Positions 8,378 to 16,917 are shown, numbered from the stretch's first letter. The stretch: DNA of 64,000 bases from Granulicella sp. L46 (GCF_009765785.1 NZ_LMUT01000012.1:1305239-1369238), one strand, 5' to 3'. Notes: generated by a model from the letters alone, not told the origin. Program-made: numbers and translations.

Positions 8378-8614
8378 ATGTCTTCAACATGGACCAACCC
8401 AACACCCGTTGAGCCAGTTCTTACCGAAACCTTCCTCACGGCGAAGGAGGCGGCACATATCGCGAGGTTGCACCCTGTAACTCTGTTGCGATGGGCGAGA
8501 GAAGGAAGGGTTCCACATCGTCGTCTGAGTTCCCGCAAGATCGTTTTTCCACGGGCCCAACTCGTAGCGTGGCTGGAATCCGGCTACACTGGCAGCACCG
8601 TTCGTGCCGCCTAA
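8378..8614 (+). CDS. Excisionase-family helix-turn-helix protein
   Basis: 78 residues; AAGGAG lies 7 bases before the ATG. The segment FLTAKEAAHIARLHPVTLLRWAREGRVPHRR is the MerR-like helix-turn-helix of the excisionase/'helix-turn-helix domain 17' group, followed by the usual beta wing and LVAWLES. It ends 18 bases before the integrase gene, in the same direction, so the two are very likely co-transcribed. Small proteins of this kind act as recombination directionality factors or as regulators of the adjacent integrase. Confidence 0.8.
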   Translation: MSSTWTNPTPVEPVLTETFLTAKEAAHIARLHPVTLLRWAREGRVPHRRLSSRKIVFPRAQLVAWLESGYTGSTVRAA

Positions 8615-8632
8615 CCCGAAAAGGATAGGTGC

Positions 8633-9802
8633 ATGAAAATGATCCATAAGCGAAGCCGATATCAGGCTGGATGTTTGACAATTGAAAAGAGACGGACAGG
8701 AGCCGAGGTATACACCTTTCGCTGGCGAGAGCCAGCAGCAAACGGCGGAACAACGCAACGTAGAGTCGTACTCGGCTCGGTTAAAGAGCTGAGCAAGGCA
8801 CAGGCGAGAAAGAAGGCCGATGAGTACCGGCAGCATGCAAACGCTGCGCCGCCGGTCGAATCTAAACCCTCCATCACCGTCGCGGAACTTGTGGAGCATT
8901 ACAAGGAGCGAGAACTCGGCGAAAGCGCAGATAAAGCTGTCAAGGTTATCAAAGCCTACAAATATATCTTCGCGAATTACGTCATCCCCAAATGGGGCGC
9001 AGTTCCGCTGGTAGAGGTAAAGCCAGTCGCGGTCGAAGATTGGCTGAAGTCGCTCAAAAAAGCGAACGGGACGCGGGCCAAGATTCGGGAAGTGTTCGGC
9101 GCAGCTTTTCGCCACGGCATGCGCTACGAACTTTACGCAACCAACCCTATCGCCCATGTACGCCAGGCACGCAAGAGAGGTGCAGAACCAACAATCCTAG
9201 AACCCGAGGAGTTGGCAGCCATTCTGCACGAACTTGAGGGTGTCGAGCCGGTTCGGACAGCATTTCTGATCGGAGCGATCATGGGGATGAGACGAGGCGA
9301 GATTTTCGGCCTCAAATGGGCCGACATCGATTCCGGACGTGCGATTCTGCATGTCCGGCGATCCTTCGTCGACGGCGTGGAGGGTCAGCCCAAAACGGAC
9401 TCGTCCCGCCGCCCGCTTCCGCTTCCACCACAAGCCTTGGAAGCTCTTATGGCCTGGAAGACGCAGTCGTCCTACGCTACCCCAGGTGATTGGGTGTTTG
9501 CGTCTGACCTGTCCTTCGGCAAACAGCCCCTGTGGCCAGGCACTCTATGGCGCAGAAACGTCGCTCCAGCCGTCCTTCGAGCTGAGATCAACAAACCGAA
9601 GCTGGGATGGCATACGCTGAGGCGCACGTATGCGTCCCTGCTCCTGGCGACAGGGGCAAGCCTCAGAGTGAGCATGGAGCTCATGCGGCACTCCACAGCG
9701 GAGATGACGCTGGCTACGTACGCTCAGGCTGTAGGGGATGAAAAGAGGGGCGCTGGAGAAAGAGTCGCTTCTGTGGTGCTTCCCAAGGGAAAAGTCGCTT
9801 AG
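8633..9802 (+). CDS. Tyrosine site-specific integrase
   Basis: 389 residues. An N-terminal arm-binding part is followed by a SAM-like core-binding domain (ITVAELVEHYKEREL onward) and a C-terminal catalytic domain. The catalytic set is visible: Arg in GMRRGEI, His-x-x-Arg in HTLRRTYAS, His in MRHSTAEMT, and the Tyr nucleophile in LATYAQAV. It ends 77 bases from the 3' end of a tRNA-Ala gene and points at it, the classic arrangement for elements that integrate at tRNA 3' ends. The protein appears complete. The other attachment site is not visible in the window. Confidence 0.92.
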   Translation: MKMIHKRSRYQAGCLTIEKRRTGAEVYTFRWREPAANGGTTQRRVVLGSVKELSKAQARKKADEYRQHANAAPPVESKPSITVAELVEHYKERELGESADKAVKVIKAYKYIFANYVIPKWGAVPLVEVKPVAVEDWLKSLKKANGTRAKIREVFGAAFRHGMRYELYATNPIAHVRQARKRGAEPTILEPEELAAILHELEGVEPVRTAFLIGAIMGMRRGEIFGLKWADIDSGRAILHVRRSFVDGVEGQPKTDSSRRPLPLPPQALEALMAWKTQSSYATPGDWVFASDLSFGKQPLWPGTLWRRNVAPAVLRAEINKPKLGWHTLRRTYASLLLATGASLRVSMELMRHSTAEMTLATYAQAVGDEKRGAGERVASVVLPKGKVA

Positions 9803-9852
9803 TGTTCCTTTATTGTTCCTTCGTTGCTTTGGGCTTGCTTATTGTTCCCTTG
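9803..9852. repeat. Three TGTTCCTT-like direct repeats between integrase gene and tRNA
   Basis: TGTTCC followed by TT or CTT occurs at about 9803, 9814 and 9844, between the integrase stop and the tRNA 3' end. Short direct repeats in this position can be arm-type binding sites of tyrosine integrases. The sequence is simple, so chance is possible. Confidence 0.3.
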
Positions 9853-9878
9853 GATTCAGTCTAACTATTTGATTTGAT

Positions 9879-9954
9879 TGGTGGAGCTGAGCGGGATCGA
9901 ACCGCTGACCTCCTCGTTGCGAACGAGGCGCTCTCCCAGCTGAGCTACAGCCCC
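9879..9954 (-). tRNA. tRNA-Ala (anticodon CGC)
   Basis: On the - strand this is a full cloverleaf: acceptor stem GGGGCTG/CAGCTCC with one G-T pair, D arm, anticodon stem CCTCG/CGAGG around loop TTCGCAA (anticodon CGC, reading GCG = Ala), T arm with GGTTCGATCC, discriminator A and an encoded CCA at 9879-9881. The body without CCA is 9882-9954. Its 3' end faces the integrase gene and is the probable attachment site. 9955-10082 beyond it holds nothing I recognise. Confidence 0.95.
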
Positions 9955-10082
9955 ACACCAGAGATCGTGACAACAGATCCATTTGGATTTTGCCACCCGG
10001 TTAGTTTAGCAGGGCATGACCCTGATAACCAAGTCGGAACTTCAATTCGAGCGCGCAGTCAGCACTCCGTTCATAACGGCGA

Positions 10083-10991
10083 TCACGGCCGTTTCGGAGC
10101 TACCAGGTGCATCTCTGCCATCACCCGCTGCAGATCCTTCCAGGCCTCAGCTTTCTGCCGAGGATCCCGAAGTAAGAAAGCAGGATGATAGGTGACGGCA
10201 ACCTTGGCACCACGGACCGAATGCCACTGCCCCCGCAACGAAGCCAGCGATTGCTTCACCCCAAGCAGATAGGTCGCAGCCGTAGCCCCGAGCGCAACAA
10301 TCACCTCAGGATGCACGATATCGATCTGCCGGACTAAGAATTGCGAGCACGTGGTTGCTTCTATAAACTCCGGCGTTCTATTTCCCGGAGGACGGCATTT
10401 AACAATATTTGCGATGTAGACCTCTTCTCGCTTCAGGCCCATCGCCGCAATCATATTGTTCAATAGCTGGCCAGCCTTTCCCACGAACGGAAGGCCGCTG
10501 GCATCTTCGTCTGCACCTGGGCCTTCGCCAACGAACATAAGCCGAGCGTTGGAATCTCCATCTCCGAAGACGATCGTCTTGCGCCCGGCATAAGCAAGAG
10601 GGCAGCGCGTGCAATCGCCGATCTCCGCCCGAAGCGATTCCAGCGCCGCTAACCGATCAGCAGCAGGAACAGTACGCGTGGGCAGAGGCGCGAAAGCATC
10701 CAATGAGGGTGGTTTAGCCATCGGTGAGGGAAATTCTGATGATATATCGGGAGGGTCCAGAGGGGACGCAGCAGCAAAATGCGGCGCTGGCTCTGCAACA
10801 TGTGAAGGTACATACCGCGGTTCGGCTATCTCTGATTGCGCAGTTGCGGAAGGCTTCTCTCGCAATCCCTCCGGAAACGAAACCGTCGGATGATCCCGGT
10901 AGAAAAGATCATAGACACCCATATCACGCAGGTACTCGACATACGCGCCGAGTTGTCGTTCGAGGTCTACCTCAATCATCTCCGCAATCAC
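10083..10991 (-). CDS. Family 4 uracil-DNA glycosylase
   Basis: 302 residues. The catalytic part (from ~115) has the family-4 signature: iron-sulfur cysteines C127 and C130 (CTRC) and C199 and C215, the active-site motif GEGPGADED at 155-163, and HPAFLLR near the C terminus. It removes uracil from DNA to start base-excision repair. The N-terminal ~110 residues are a variable Pro/Ala-rich extension preceded by a short helical segment (EVDLERQLGAYVEYLRDMGV); such extensions occur in related 'phage-type DNA polymerase N-terminal' proteins. The GTG start overlaps the stop of rpoZ by 4 bases (GTGA), so the genes are coupled; an ATG 12 bases downstream is an alternative start. Confidence 0.9.
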   Translation of the reverse strand: MIAEMIEVDLERQLGAYVEYLRDMGVYDLFYRDHPTVSFPEGLREKPSATAQSEIAEPRYVPSHVAEPAPHFAAASPLDPPDISSEFPSPMAKPPSLDAFAPLPTRTVPAADRLAALESLRAEIGDCTRCPLAYAGRKTIVFGDGDSNARLMFVGEGPGADEDASGLPFVGKAGQLLNNMIAAMGLKREEVYIANIVKCRPPGNRTPEFIEATTCSQFLVRQIDIVHPEVIVALGATAATYLLGVKQSLASLRGQWHSVRGAKVAVTYHPAFLLRDPRQKAEAWKDLQRVMAEMHLVAPKRP

Positions 10992-11182
10992 GCCGGTGAC
11001 TGAAGTTTGGCTGACACGGTATACGTGACTTTGCCTACCCGGATCTCATCCTGTGCAACGCGGCAAGCCTTGATTGAGTTCGAAACTCCAAGGGGCGGTG
11101 CACCGGATTGCAGCTGGCGAGCACGGCGAGCTGCACCCTTCACAAGACTGTATTTATTTTGGAGCGGTTCCTTGTCTGCCAT
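10988..11182 (-). CDS. rpoZ: RNA polymerase omega subunit
   Basis: 64 residues beginning MADKEPLQNKYSLVKGAARR, with the conserved omega features: an N-terminal helix and then the APPLGVSNSIKACRVAQDEI region that contacts beta'. It is short, as in other acidobacteria. Omega assists assembly of RNA polymerase. It lies downstream of gmk in the same direction, as in many bacteria, with a 97-base spacer, and its stop overlaps the start of the uracil-DNA glycosylase gene. The start is the ATG at 11182; the frame stays open upstream but the extension is not conserved-looking. Confidence 0.85.
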   Translation of the reverse strand: MADKEPLQNKYSLVKGAARRARQLQSGAPPLGVSNSIKACRVAQDEIRVGKVTYTVSAKLQSPA

Positions 11183-11279
11183 CGACGAACCTCCGGGGAG
11201 ATGATTTATCTTAGCGCCGAATAAAGGAACGGAACGACACACCAGGTGGAAATCTCGACACTTTCTATTTCTGTCCAAA

Positions 11280-11957
11280 TTAAACCTCAGCGGCGGAGAT
11301 ACCAAAGCTTGCAAGTGCCGCCTCCAGTCGCGCGGACCGAGCCCCCGTGATGCACCGGGCAGCGAGATCTCCTTCTGCCGGCGTCGCATCGCCGCGCGAT
11401 GTAAGTACGATGGCCCGCATCTCTGATGCGGCTTGGTCCAGTGCATCATTAACCAGAGCATACCGATAGTCATCGATCATCCGTAACTCAGTTCGCGCTT
11501 CAGCAAGTCGCCCCTCAATGATCGACTCGTTGGCAACTCCCTCTGCCTGACTCCGGTTGCGCAGACGTCGCTCCAGCACCTCTGGGCTTGGTGGCAGGAT
11601 GAAGATCGAGACCGCCGCTGGCAGCTCCGCCATTACCTGAAGTGCGCCTTGAACATCGATGTCAAGAAGCAGGTCGGTGCCATGGTCACGCGCAAGATCG
11701 AGCGCAACCATCGCTGTTCCGTAGTAATTTCCAAAAACCTCGGCCCACTCGAGAAATTCACCCGCAGCGATCATTTGCTCGAAGCGACTTCGATCGATGA
11801 AGTGATATTCTCGACCGTCCTCTTCAGAGCCACGCGGTTTACGAGTAGTGTAAGAGACCGAAAAATCTAAACCGGAAACAAGGCGTCGCACCTCATTAAC
11901 GAGAGTCGATTTGCCCGATCCGCTCGGTGCCGAAATGATGAACAGAATACCAGCCAT
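11280..11957 (-). CDS. gmk: Guanylate kinase
   Basis: 225 residues. The P-loop SAPSGSGKST lies at residues 9-18, followed by the GMP-binding region (SVSYTTRKPRGSEEDGREYHF), the EFLEWAEVFGNYYGT lid and DIDVQGALQV. It converts GMP and ATP to GDP and ADP. The C terminus, after about residue 190, is slightly longer than in E. coli. It precedes rpoZ on the same strand and follows the msbA-like gene by 47 bases, forming part of a long - strand run. Confidence 0.95.
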   Translation of the reverse strand: MAGILFIISAPSGSGKSTLVNEVRRLVSGLDFSVSYTTRKPRGSEEDGREYHFIDRSRFEQMIAAGEFLEWAEVFGNYYGTAMVALDLARDHGTDLLLDIDVQGALQVMAELPAAVSIFILPPSPEVLERRLRNRSQAEGVANESIIEGRLAEARTELRMIDDYRYALVNDALDQAASEMRAIVLTSRGDATPAEGDLAARCITGARSARLEAALASFGISAAEV

Positions 11958-12004
11958 ATACCTTGTTGTTTTCTGTAGTGTAACCCGTGCATGGCCCCCT
12001 TGCG

Positions 12005-13852
12005 CTAAGCGGTTCCTTCACCGGCCTCACTGAGCACCAAGTCTCCCTCTCCGAATTGCAAATGGTACAACCGACTGTACGTGCGGCCTTGCGCGAGCAG
12101 TTCGTCATGTGAGCCAAGCTCAGTGATGCTGCCATCTTCGATCACAGCGATACGGTCCGCGCTGCGAACCGTTGAAAGCCGGTGAGCAATCACCAGCACA
12201 GTGCGACCCTGCATGAGATTTCCGAGCGCAGCCTGCACAGCTGCTTCGCTTTCCGCATCGAGCGACGACGTTGCTTCATCGAGAATCAGGATCGGGGCGT
12301 CCTTCAGCAACGCTCGGGCGATTGCAAGCCGCTGGCGCTCCCCACCGGAAAGGCGTGCGCCCCGCTCACCGATGACCGTGTCATACCCATGCGGCAGACG
12401 CTCAATGAAATCATGCGCCAGCGCGGCCTGCGCAGCCGAAATGATGCGCGCCATGGGGACGTCGGGCTGGCCGTAAGCGATATTGTTACGCACAGTGTCG
12501 TTGAACAGGACTGTCTCCTGCGTAACCTTACCTATCTGCTTCCGAAGCGAGACCAGCGTGAGATCGCGAACATCGTGATCGTCCAGGTAAATAGCGCCAC
12601 CCGTAACGTCGAAAAACCGTGGAAGCAAATTCACGAGCGTGGATTTTCCTGCGCCGCTTGGGCCAACGAGAGCAACCACCTCGCCGCGGCGGACGGTAAG
12701 AGAGACGCCATGCAGAATTTCTTTGGATTCTCCGTCGCGCTCGTAACCGAATCGGACGTTGCGAAATTCAATGAGGCCCCCGAAGCCCTTCAGCGTGATT
12801 GCCTTTTTTCGTTCCAACACTTCGTCCTGCGCATCGATGAATTTGAAAATATCGACACTTGCACCGACGGCCTGTTGAAAGGCGTTGTAGTATGTAGGCA
12901 TCTTGCGAACCGGATCATAAAGGGCGATCACCGCAATTAGAAACGTAATGAAATTCTCCTCTTTGCCACCATGCAAGACGAATTGCCGCCCATAGAAGAG
13001 CAGCAAAGCGATAGCGACAGCTCCCAGTGCATCCATGAGAGGAGATGAGACCGATTGCACTGCTACAGATCGCATGTTAGCGGTGAGCAGTCGGTCCGCC
13101 GCCCGGCGAAACCGGTTCATCTCCCAGTTTTCCATGCCAAACGCCTTGACGATGCCATTGCCCGTGATCGTCTCCTGCACAATGTTCTGGATTTCGGCAA
13201 GCTTGTCTTGTCCGCGGCGGGTAGTTTTCCGGACGCTGCGTCCAACACGGCGTGTCGACAGGACAACGATCGGAACAAAAATCAACAGTACCCAGGACAG
13301 GCTGCCCCCCACAACAATGACTGCACCGATCATGAAGATGAGCGTGAAAACCTGCTGAAGAAAATCGCTCATCACCGTAGCCATTGCGGACTGAACACGC
13401 TCTACGTCGTTGATGAGAGTAGAGATTAATGTGCCGGATGTGTGACGTTGGAAGAAAGCGGTCGAGCGCTTCAGAAGAGAGTCATAAAGGTCATTCCGCA
13501 GATCGGTGATCATGCCAAAGCCGGCTTTATTGGCCAGCAGGGTGCCAACGTAGTCGCTCAAGTTTTTGATGATGGCCGAAGCCACAAGAGCGATCGCAAC
13601 AACCGTCCAGGCGTTGTGAAAGTGACGTGGTATGAGGACCTGTAAATCGAGGTGAAGATGCGTGCCAGGAATGTTGAAGTTTAGGACCCGGTCGGGTGAT
13701 GCAGCGGCGCTCAAAACATTGCCGATGATTGGCTTGATCAGCAGAATGCGAAAGGCCGCTAACGCCCCGACCACGCCCATCAGAAGTACCGAGACGCCCC
13801 AGAGAAGGACATACGGCCGCATGTACCCGAGGAGGCGCAGGACGAGCTTCAT
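12005..13852 (-). CDS. MsbA-type ABC exporter (fused membrane and ATPase domains)
   Basis: 615 residues from the ATG at 13852, which begins MKLVLRLLGYMRPYVLLWG; the open frame extends to 13978 but overlaps rapZ, so the internal start is preferred. An N-terminal six-helix membrane domain is followed by an ATPase domain with Walker A GPSGAGKST, Q-loop, signature LSGGERQRLAIARALL, Walker B ILILDEATSSLD and a switch His in IAHRLST. Half-transporters of this type flip lipid A core or other lipids across the inner membrane as homodimers. Location next to the lptB/rpoN/rapZ run supports a role in LPS export, though multidrug export cannot be excluded. Confidence 0.85.
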   Translation of the reverse strand: MKLVLRLLGYMRPYVLLWGVSVLLMGVVGALAAFRILLIKPIIGNVLSAAASPDRVLNFNIPGTHLHLDLQVLIPRHFHNAWTVVAIALVASAIIKNLSDYVGTLLANKAGFGMITDLRNDLYDSLLKRSTAFFQRHTSGTLISTLINDVERVQSAMATVMSDFLQQVFTLIFMIGAVIVVGGSLSWVLLIFVPIVVLSTRRVGRSVRKTTRRGQDKLAEIQNIVQETITGNGIVKAFGMENWEMNRFRRAADRLLTANMRSVAVQSVSSPLMDALGAVAIALLLFYGRQFVLHGGKEENFITFLIAVIALYDPVRKMPTYYNAFQQAVGASVDIFKFIDAQDEVLERKKAITLKGFGGLIEFRNVRFGYERDGESKEILHGVSLTVRRGEVVALVGPSGAGKSTLVNLLPRFFDVTGGAIYLDDHDVRDLTLVSLRKQIGKVTQETVLFNDTVRNNIAYGQPDVPMARIISAAQAALAHDFIERLPHGYDTVIGERGARLSGGERQRLAIARALLKDAPILILDEATSSLDAESEAAVQAALGNLMQGRTVLVIAHRLSTVRSADRIAVIEDGSITELGSHDELLAQGRTYSRLYHLQFGEGDLVLSEAGEGTA

Positions 13853-13934
13853 ACTTGACCCCGAATCCTGCTTGTCAGATACATGCTGGCGAAGATTTTC
13901 ATCAATCGTTAGTGTACTGCCCACGCGAACAGCG

Positions 13935-14906
13935 TCACCCCAGTTTATGGGGCATATCCCGATGGGACGACTTAGCACGATACCCTGCTGCCCCGAGTCG
14001 CTTCTTCAATTCTTCTGCAATCATCACGGATCGATGCTGCCCACCCGTGCAACCGATTCCTATCGTGAGATAGCTCTTGCCCTCGTGAATGTAGTGAGGC
14101 AGCAGAAACGTCAGCATGTCGGTAACTTTGTCCAGAAATTCCCTGGTTTGCGGAAACCGACGGACGTACTTCGCCACCTTGGGATGCTTTCCAGTCAGTG
14201 CGCGAAATTCCGGAACGAAGTGGGGGTTCGGAAGAAACCGAACGTCAAAGACCAGGTCTGCATCACTTGGGACCCCGTTTTTGAAGCCGAAACTGGTGAC
14301 CGAAATGGTGAGATTGCGGTCGTTCTTCCCGACGCCGCGCGTGAACTGAGCATTGATGTGCGCTCGGAGTTCATGCACATTGAAACGCGAAGTATCAAGC
14401 AGTATATCTGCGACGTTGCGAATCGGGTCGAGCCTTCGACGTTCAGCACGTATTGACGCAGGCACCGTCTCCCCGCGACCAAGAGGGTGAGGACGGCGCG
14501 TCTCAGAAAACCGCCGGACCAGGGCGTCATCAGACGCTTCAAGAAAGACGACTCGGGTAGGTAGAACTTTTCTTACCTTCGCCAGGATCGACGGAAAGCG
14601 CTCAAGACGACTACCTTCGCGTACATCCACCACCATCGCAGCGTGCGTGATCTCAGCCGACTTCGCGACGAGGTCGGCAAAGCGTGGGATCAACTCAAGC
14701 GGGAGGTTATCGACCGAATAGAATCCGAGGTCTTCAAACGTCTTGAGCGCCGAAGCTTTGCCGGAACCAGAAAGGCCGGTAAGGATGACAAGTTCGCGCG
14801 GCTCAACGTCACCCGATCGCCTGCGCTCCCTGGAAGACGTTTTACTTCGTGCCTGCTTGGGCAGCTTCTTTGCCTTGGCGGAGACCTTCGGAGCAAGGGT
14901 CGTCAT
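13935..14906 (-). CDS. rapZ: RapZ/YvcJ-family nucleotide-binding regulator
   Basis: 323 residues. A basic Lys/Arg-rich N-terminal tail of ~35 residues precedes the P-loop GLSGSGKA (44-51). Then come DLGFYSVDNLPLELIP and, in the C-terminal domain, SVTSFGFKNGVPSDADLVFDVRFLPNPHF and IGCTGGQHRSV, all diagnostic of the family. In E. coli RapZ guides RNase E to GlmZ and controls amino-sugar synthesis; in other phyla the role is less clear. It follows rpoN and hpf, the widespread conserved order. A 68-base spacer containing a strong hairpin separates it from hpf. Confidence 0.92.
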   Translation of the reverse strand: MTTLAPKVSAKAKKLPKQARSKTSSRERRRSGDVEPRELVILTGLSGSGKASALKTFEDLGFYSVDNLPLELIPRFADLVAKSAEITHAAMVVDVREGSRLERFPSILAKVRKVLPTRVVFLEASDDALVRRFSETRRPHPLGRGETVPASIRAERRRLDPIRNVADILLDTSRFNVHELRAHINAQFTRGVGKNDRNLTISVTSFGFKNGVPSDADLVFDVRFLPNPHFVPEFRALTGKHPKVAKYVRRFPQTREFLDKVTDMLTFLLPHYIHEGKSYLTIGIGCTGGQHRSVMIAEELKKRLGAAGYRAKSSHRDMPHKLG

Positions 14907-14931
14907 GTGGAAATCGTAGCATCATCAAAGG

Positions 14932-14969
14932 TCTGGCATCCTCCGAAACCAGGCCCGAAGGATGCCAGA
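14932..14969 (-). promoter_or_regulatory. Intercistronic hairpin between hpf and rapZ
   Basis: TCTGGCATCCT (14932-14942) pairs perfectly with AGGATGCCAGA (14959-14969), an 11-bp stem with a 16-base loop. It lies between the hpf stop and the rapZ start. No T run follows on the - strand, so it is more likely an RNA-processing or stability element, or an attenuator, than a full terminator. Confidence 0.45.
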
Positions 14970-14974
14970 AGGAT

Positions 14975-15295
14975 TTAGTTGTAGGCGGGAACGGCTCTGG
15001 GGCGATCGCGCACCGTCGCGTAGCGTTCTTTATGACGAATTGCCTGCAGCTCCACCTTCTGCAAAGCATCCCGGAGGGCCGTCTCCATCTCGGCAGACTC
15101 ACATGTCGCAACCAGGCTTTCATTGCGGCATTGAACTCTGACCTCAGCGATCTTCCGATATTTATCTTCCGTGAGAATGAAATGCGCGCTGCTGCAGCGA
15201 TTAGCGACGAGAGCAACTCGGCCCATTCCTGCTTCAGCGATCGTTCTAAGCTTTGGTGTGACGGCGGTGTGACGTCCCGTGTATTCCATGATCAT
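14975..15295 (-). CDS. hpf: Ribosome hibernation-promoting factor (HPF/YfiA family)
   Basis: 106 residues (104 if the second Met is used: MEYTGRHTAVTPKLRTIAE). The single beta-alpha-beta-beta-beta-alpha domain matches short HPF/YfiA proteins, with the later part TALRDALQKVELQAIRHKER. It binds the 30S decoding site and inactivates ribosomes in slow growth. It is located directly after rpoN, the arrangement that earned the family its older name, sigma-54 modulation protein. There is no long C-terminal dimerisation domain, so it is a short-form HPF. Confidence 0.88.
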   Translation of the reverse strand: MIMEYTGRHTAVTPKLRTIAEAGMGRVALVANRCSSAHFILTEDKYRKIAEVRVQCRNESLVATCESAEMETALRDALQKVELQAIRHKERYATVRDRPRAVPAYN

Positions 15296-15372
15296 GAAAG
15301 ATTCTCCTTGCAGCCGGAACGCTGCGGTTGAGACTCATGAGATGCAGCCATGCGCTACTGGATTACAGAGAA

Positions 15373-16917
15373 CTAGCGCTGGCGCCTTTGGTGTGTGCTT
15401 GGGATTTGCATGTCTTCGCGATACTTGGCAACCGTGCGTCGAGTGACTTGGATTCCCTGACGCTGCAGCTCTGCTGCGAGATAGTCGTCGGTCCACGGTT
15501 TGCGAGGATCCTCCTCTTCAATAAGCTTCTTCACCCTTCTTTTCAGAAGAAGCAAAGGCAAATCTCCCCCCTCCGGTCCGCCAACGCCTTCGGAGAAGAA
15601 GAATCTTAGCTCATAAACACCCTGTGCGGTATGTACATATTTATTTGCGACGGCCCGGCTGACCGTGGAGGGATGGACCCCGATCTCTTCTGCAACCTCC
15701 TTAATCATCATTGGATGCAGGCTCTCCACCCCCCGCTCAAGAAACTCGTGCTGACGCCGGACGATAATTTCACAGGTGCGAACGATCGTATTCTTGCGCT
15801 GCTCGATGTTTCGAAGTAGCTGAATCGCGGACTTATAACGCTCTTTGACGTACTCTCGAACGTCCCGGTCGACTGTCTTTTCACGAAGCATGCGCCGATA
15901 GCTCTTATTGAGCCGCAAGGCGGGCAGGTCCTCTTCATTCATCACTACGACGTACTCATCGTCGCGTTTTACGAATGCCACATCTGGCTCGATCAGACGA
16001 GTCTCAACCTCGCTATAACGTTGACCTGGCCGAGGATCCAGCGTTCGGATCAAGTCAATCGCCTCATTGACCCTCTCAACTGGTCGTCGGCAGAGTCGAA
16101 CAAGCTCGCGCATATCCTTCTTTTGCAATAGCGCAAGATGCTGGCTAACGATGAGACAGGCGGTATCGATGATCAATATTCGCTGGTCGTCGAATTGGCC
16201 CTCAACCAGCGTCTTTGCGCGCCGTGCTTCAGCAATTTCCAGCTCATGACGAAGCGCATCAAGTTGGCACAACAGACACTCGCGCAGGTCGCGGGTACCG
16301 ACCCCCGGTGGGTCAAGGTGGATAACCACAGAGCGTGCTTGTTCAATCAATGCCAGATACTCTGCCGAAGTCTTCTGCGAGCCCGGCAAAGCGGCGCGTA
16401 ATGAGGCACCAAGTTCCTCAGAACTCGCAGTCAGATAGCCGTTCTCATCCAGATTTCCAATGATCAGTTCTGCAGCAGTCTTCAGGTCGTCGCTTAGCGT
16501 CAAAGAACCAAGCTGCCACGCTAGGTGATCGGTCAACGTACTTGGTTGCGACAGAAACTGTTCGAAAGATGGTTTATCCAGCTCTTCGAAGTTCGAGGCC
16601 GTGCGATAACCAGGGTCCAAATAGTCCTGAAAATAACTTCCAAAATCAATCTCGTCGAACGGATCCTTCTCTTTGTGATCCGCCTCGCCGGCTACGTCTT
16701 CGGCACTTCGTTCGCGAGTTCCCTCTTTGCCCGACCGTTCATCGAGGGTCTCGGTCGACTCGTCGATTTCCTCAAGCACCGGATTTGCCACCAGCTCGCC
16801 ATTGATCATGTCCTTTAGCTCAAGTTTATTGAGCGCCAGAACGCTGACCATCTGAACCAGCCCAGGGGTCAAAACCTGGCGTTGGGAGAGCTTGACATTT
16901 AGATGGGGCTGCAACAA
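15373..16917 (-). CDS. rpoN: RNA polymerase sigma-54 factor
   Basis: 514 residues. Region I at the N terminus (LNVKLSQRQVLTPGLVQMVS) binds activators. It is followed by an acidic region II, the core-binding domain, a helix-turn-helix (IGVHPSTVSRAVANKYV), and near the C terminus the RpoN box, here TRRTVAKYREDM. Sigma-54 recognises -24/-12 promoters and needs an AAA+ activator; none is encoded in this window. It lies between lptB (150 bases upstream) and hpf in the conserved LPS-export/sigma-54 cluster. Confidence 0.96.
   Translation of the reverse strand: MLQPHLNVKLSQRQVLTPGLVQMVSVLALNKLELKDMINGELVANPVLEEIDESTETLDERSGKEGTRERSAEDVAGEADHKEKDPFDEIDFGSYFQDYLDPGYRTASNFEELDKPSFEQFLSQPSTLTDHLAWQLGSLTLSDDLKTAAELIIGNLDENGYLTASSEELGASLRAALPGSQKTSAEYLALIEQARSVVIHLDPPGVGTRDLRECLLCQLDALRHELEIAEARRAKTLVEGQFDDQRILIIDTACLIVSQHLALLQKKDMRELVRLCRRPVERVNEAIDLIRTLDPRPGQRYSEVETRLIEPDVAFVKRDDEYVVVMNEEDLPALRLNKSYRRMLREKTVDRDVREYVKERYKSAIQLLRNIEQRKNTIVRTCEIIVRRQHEFLERGVESLHPMMIKEVAEEIGVHPSTVSRAVANKYVHTAQGVYELRFFFSEGVGGPEGGDLPLLLLKRRVKKLIEEEDPRKPWTDDYLAAELQRQGIQVTRRTVAKYREDMQIPSTHQRRQR

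Larger units (their letters stand above)
6504..9880. mobile_element. tRNA-Ala-associated integrative element, right end (left end undefined)
   Basis: Pilin (VirB2/TrbC), LysR regulator, excisionase-like protein and tyrosine integrase lie together and end against the 3' end of a tRNA-Ala. Beyond the tRNA the sequence becomes a continuous run of housekeeping genes, so the right boundary is near 9880. The left boundary is unclear. The RiPP-like cluster at 2700-6524 may be cargo or a separate insertion, and no copy of the tRNA 3' end was seen to the left within the window. With a single conjugation gene present, the element looks like a remnant or is interrupted. Confidence 0.55.

Noticed and set aside
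1984-8600. Second copy of the tRNA-Ala 3' end (attachment site)
   Set aside because: No direct repeat of 9879-9905 was seen by eye. A short match GAGCTGAGC inside the integrase gene is too small to count.
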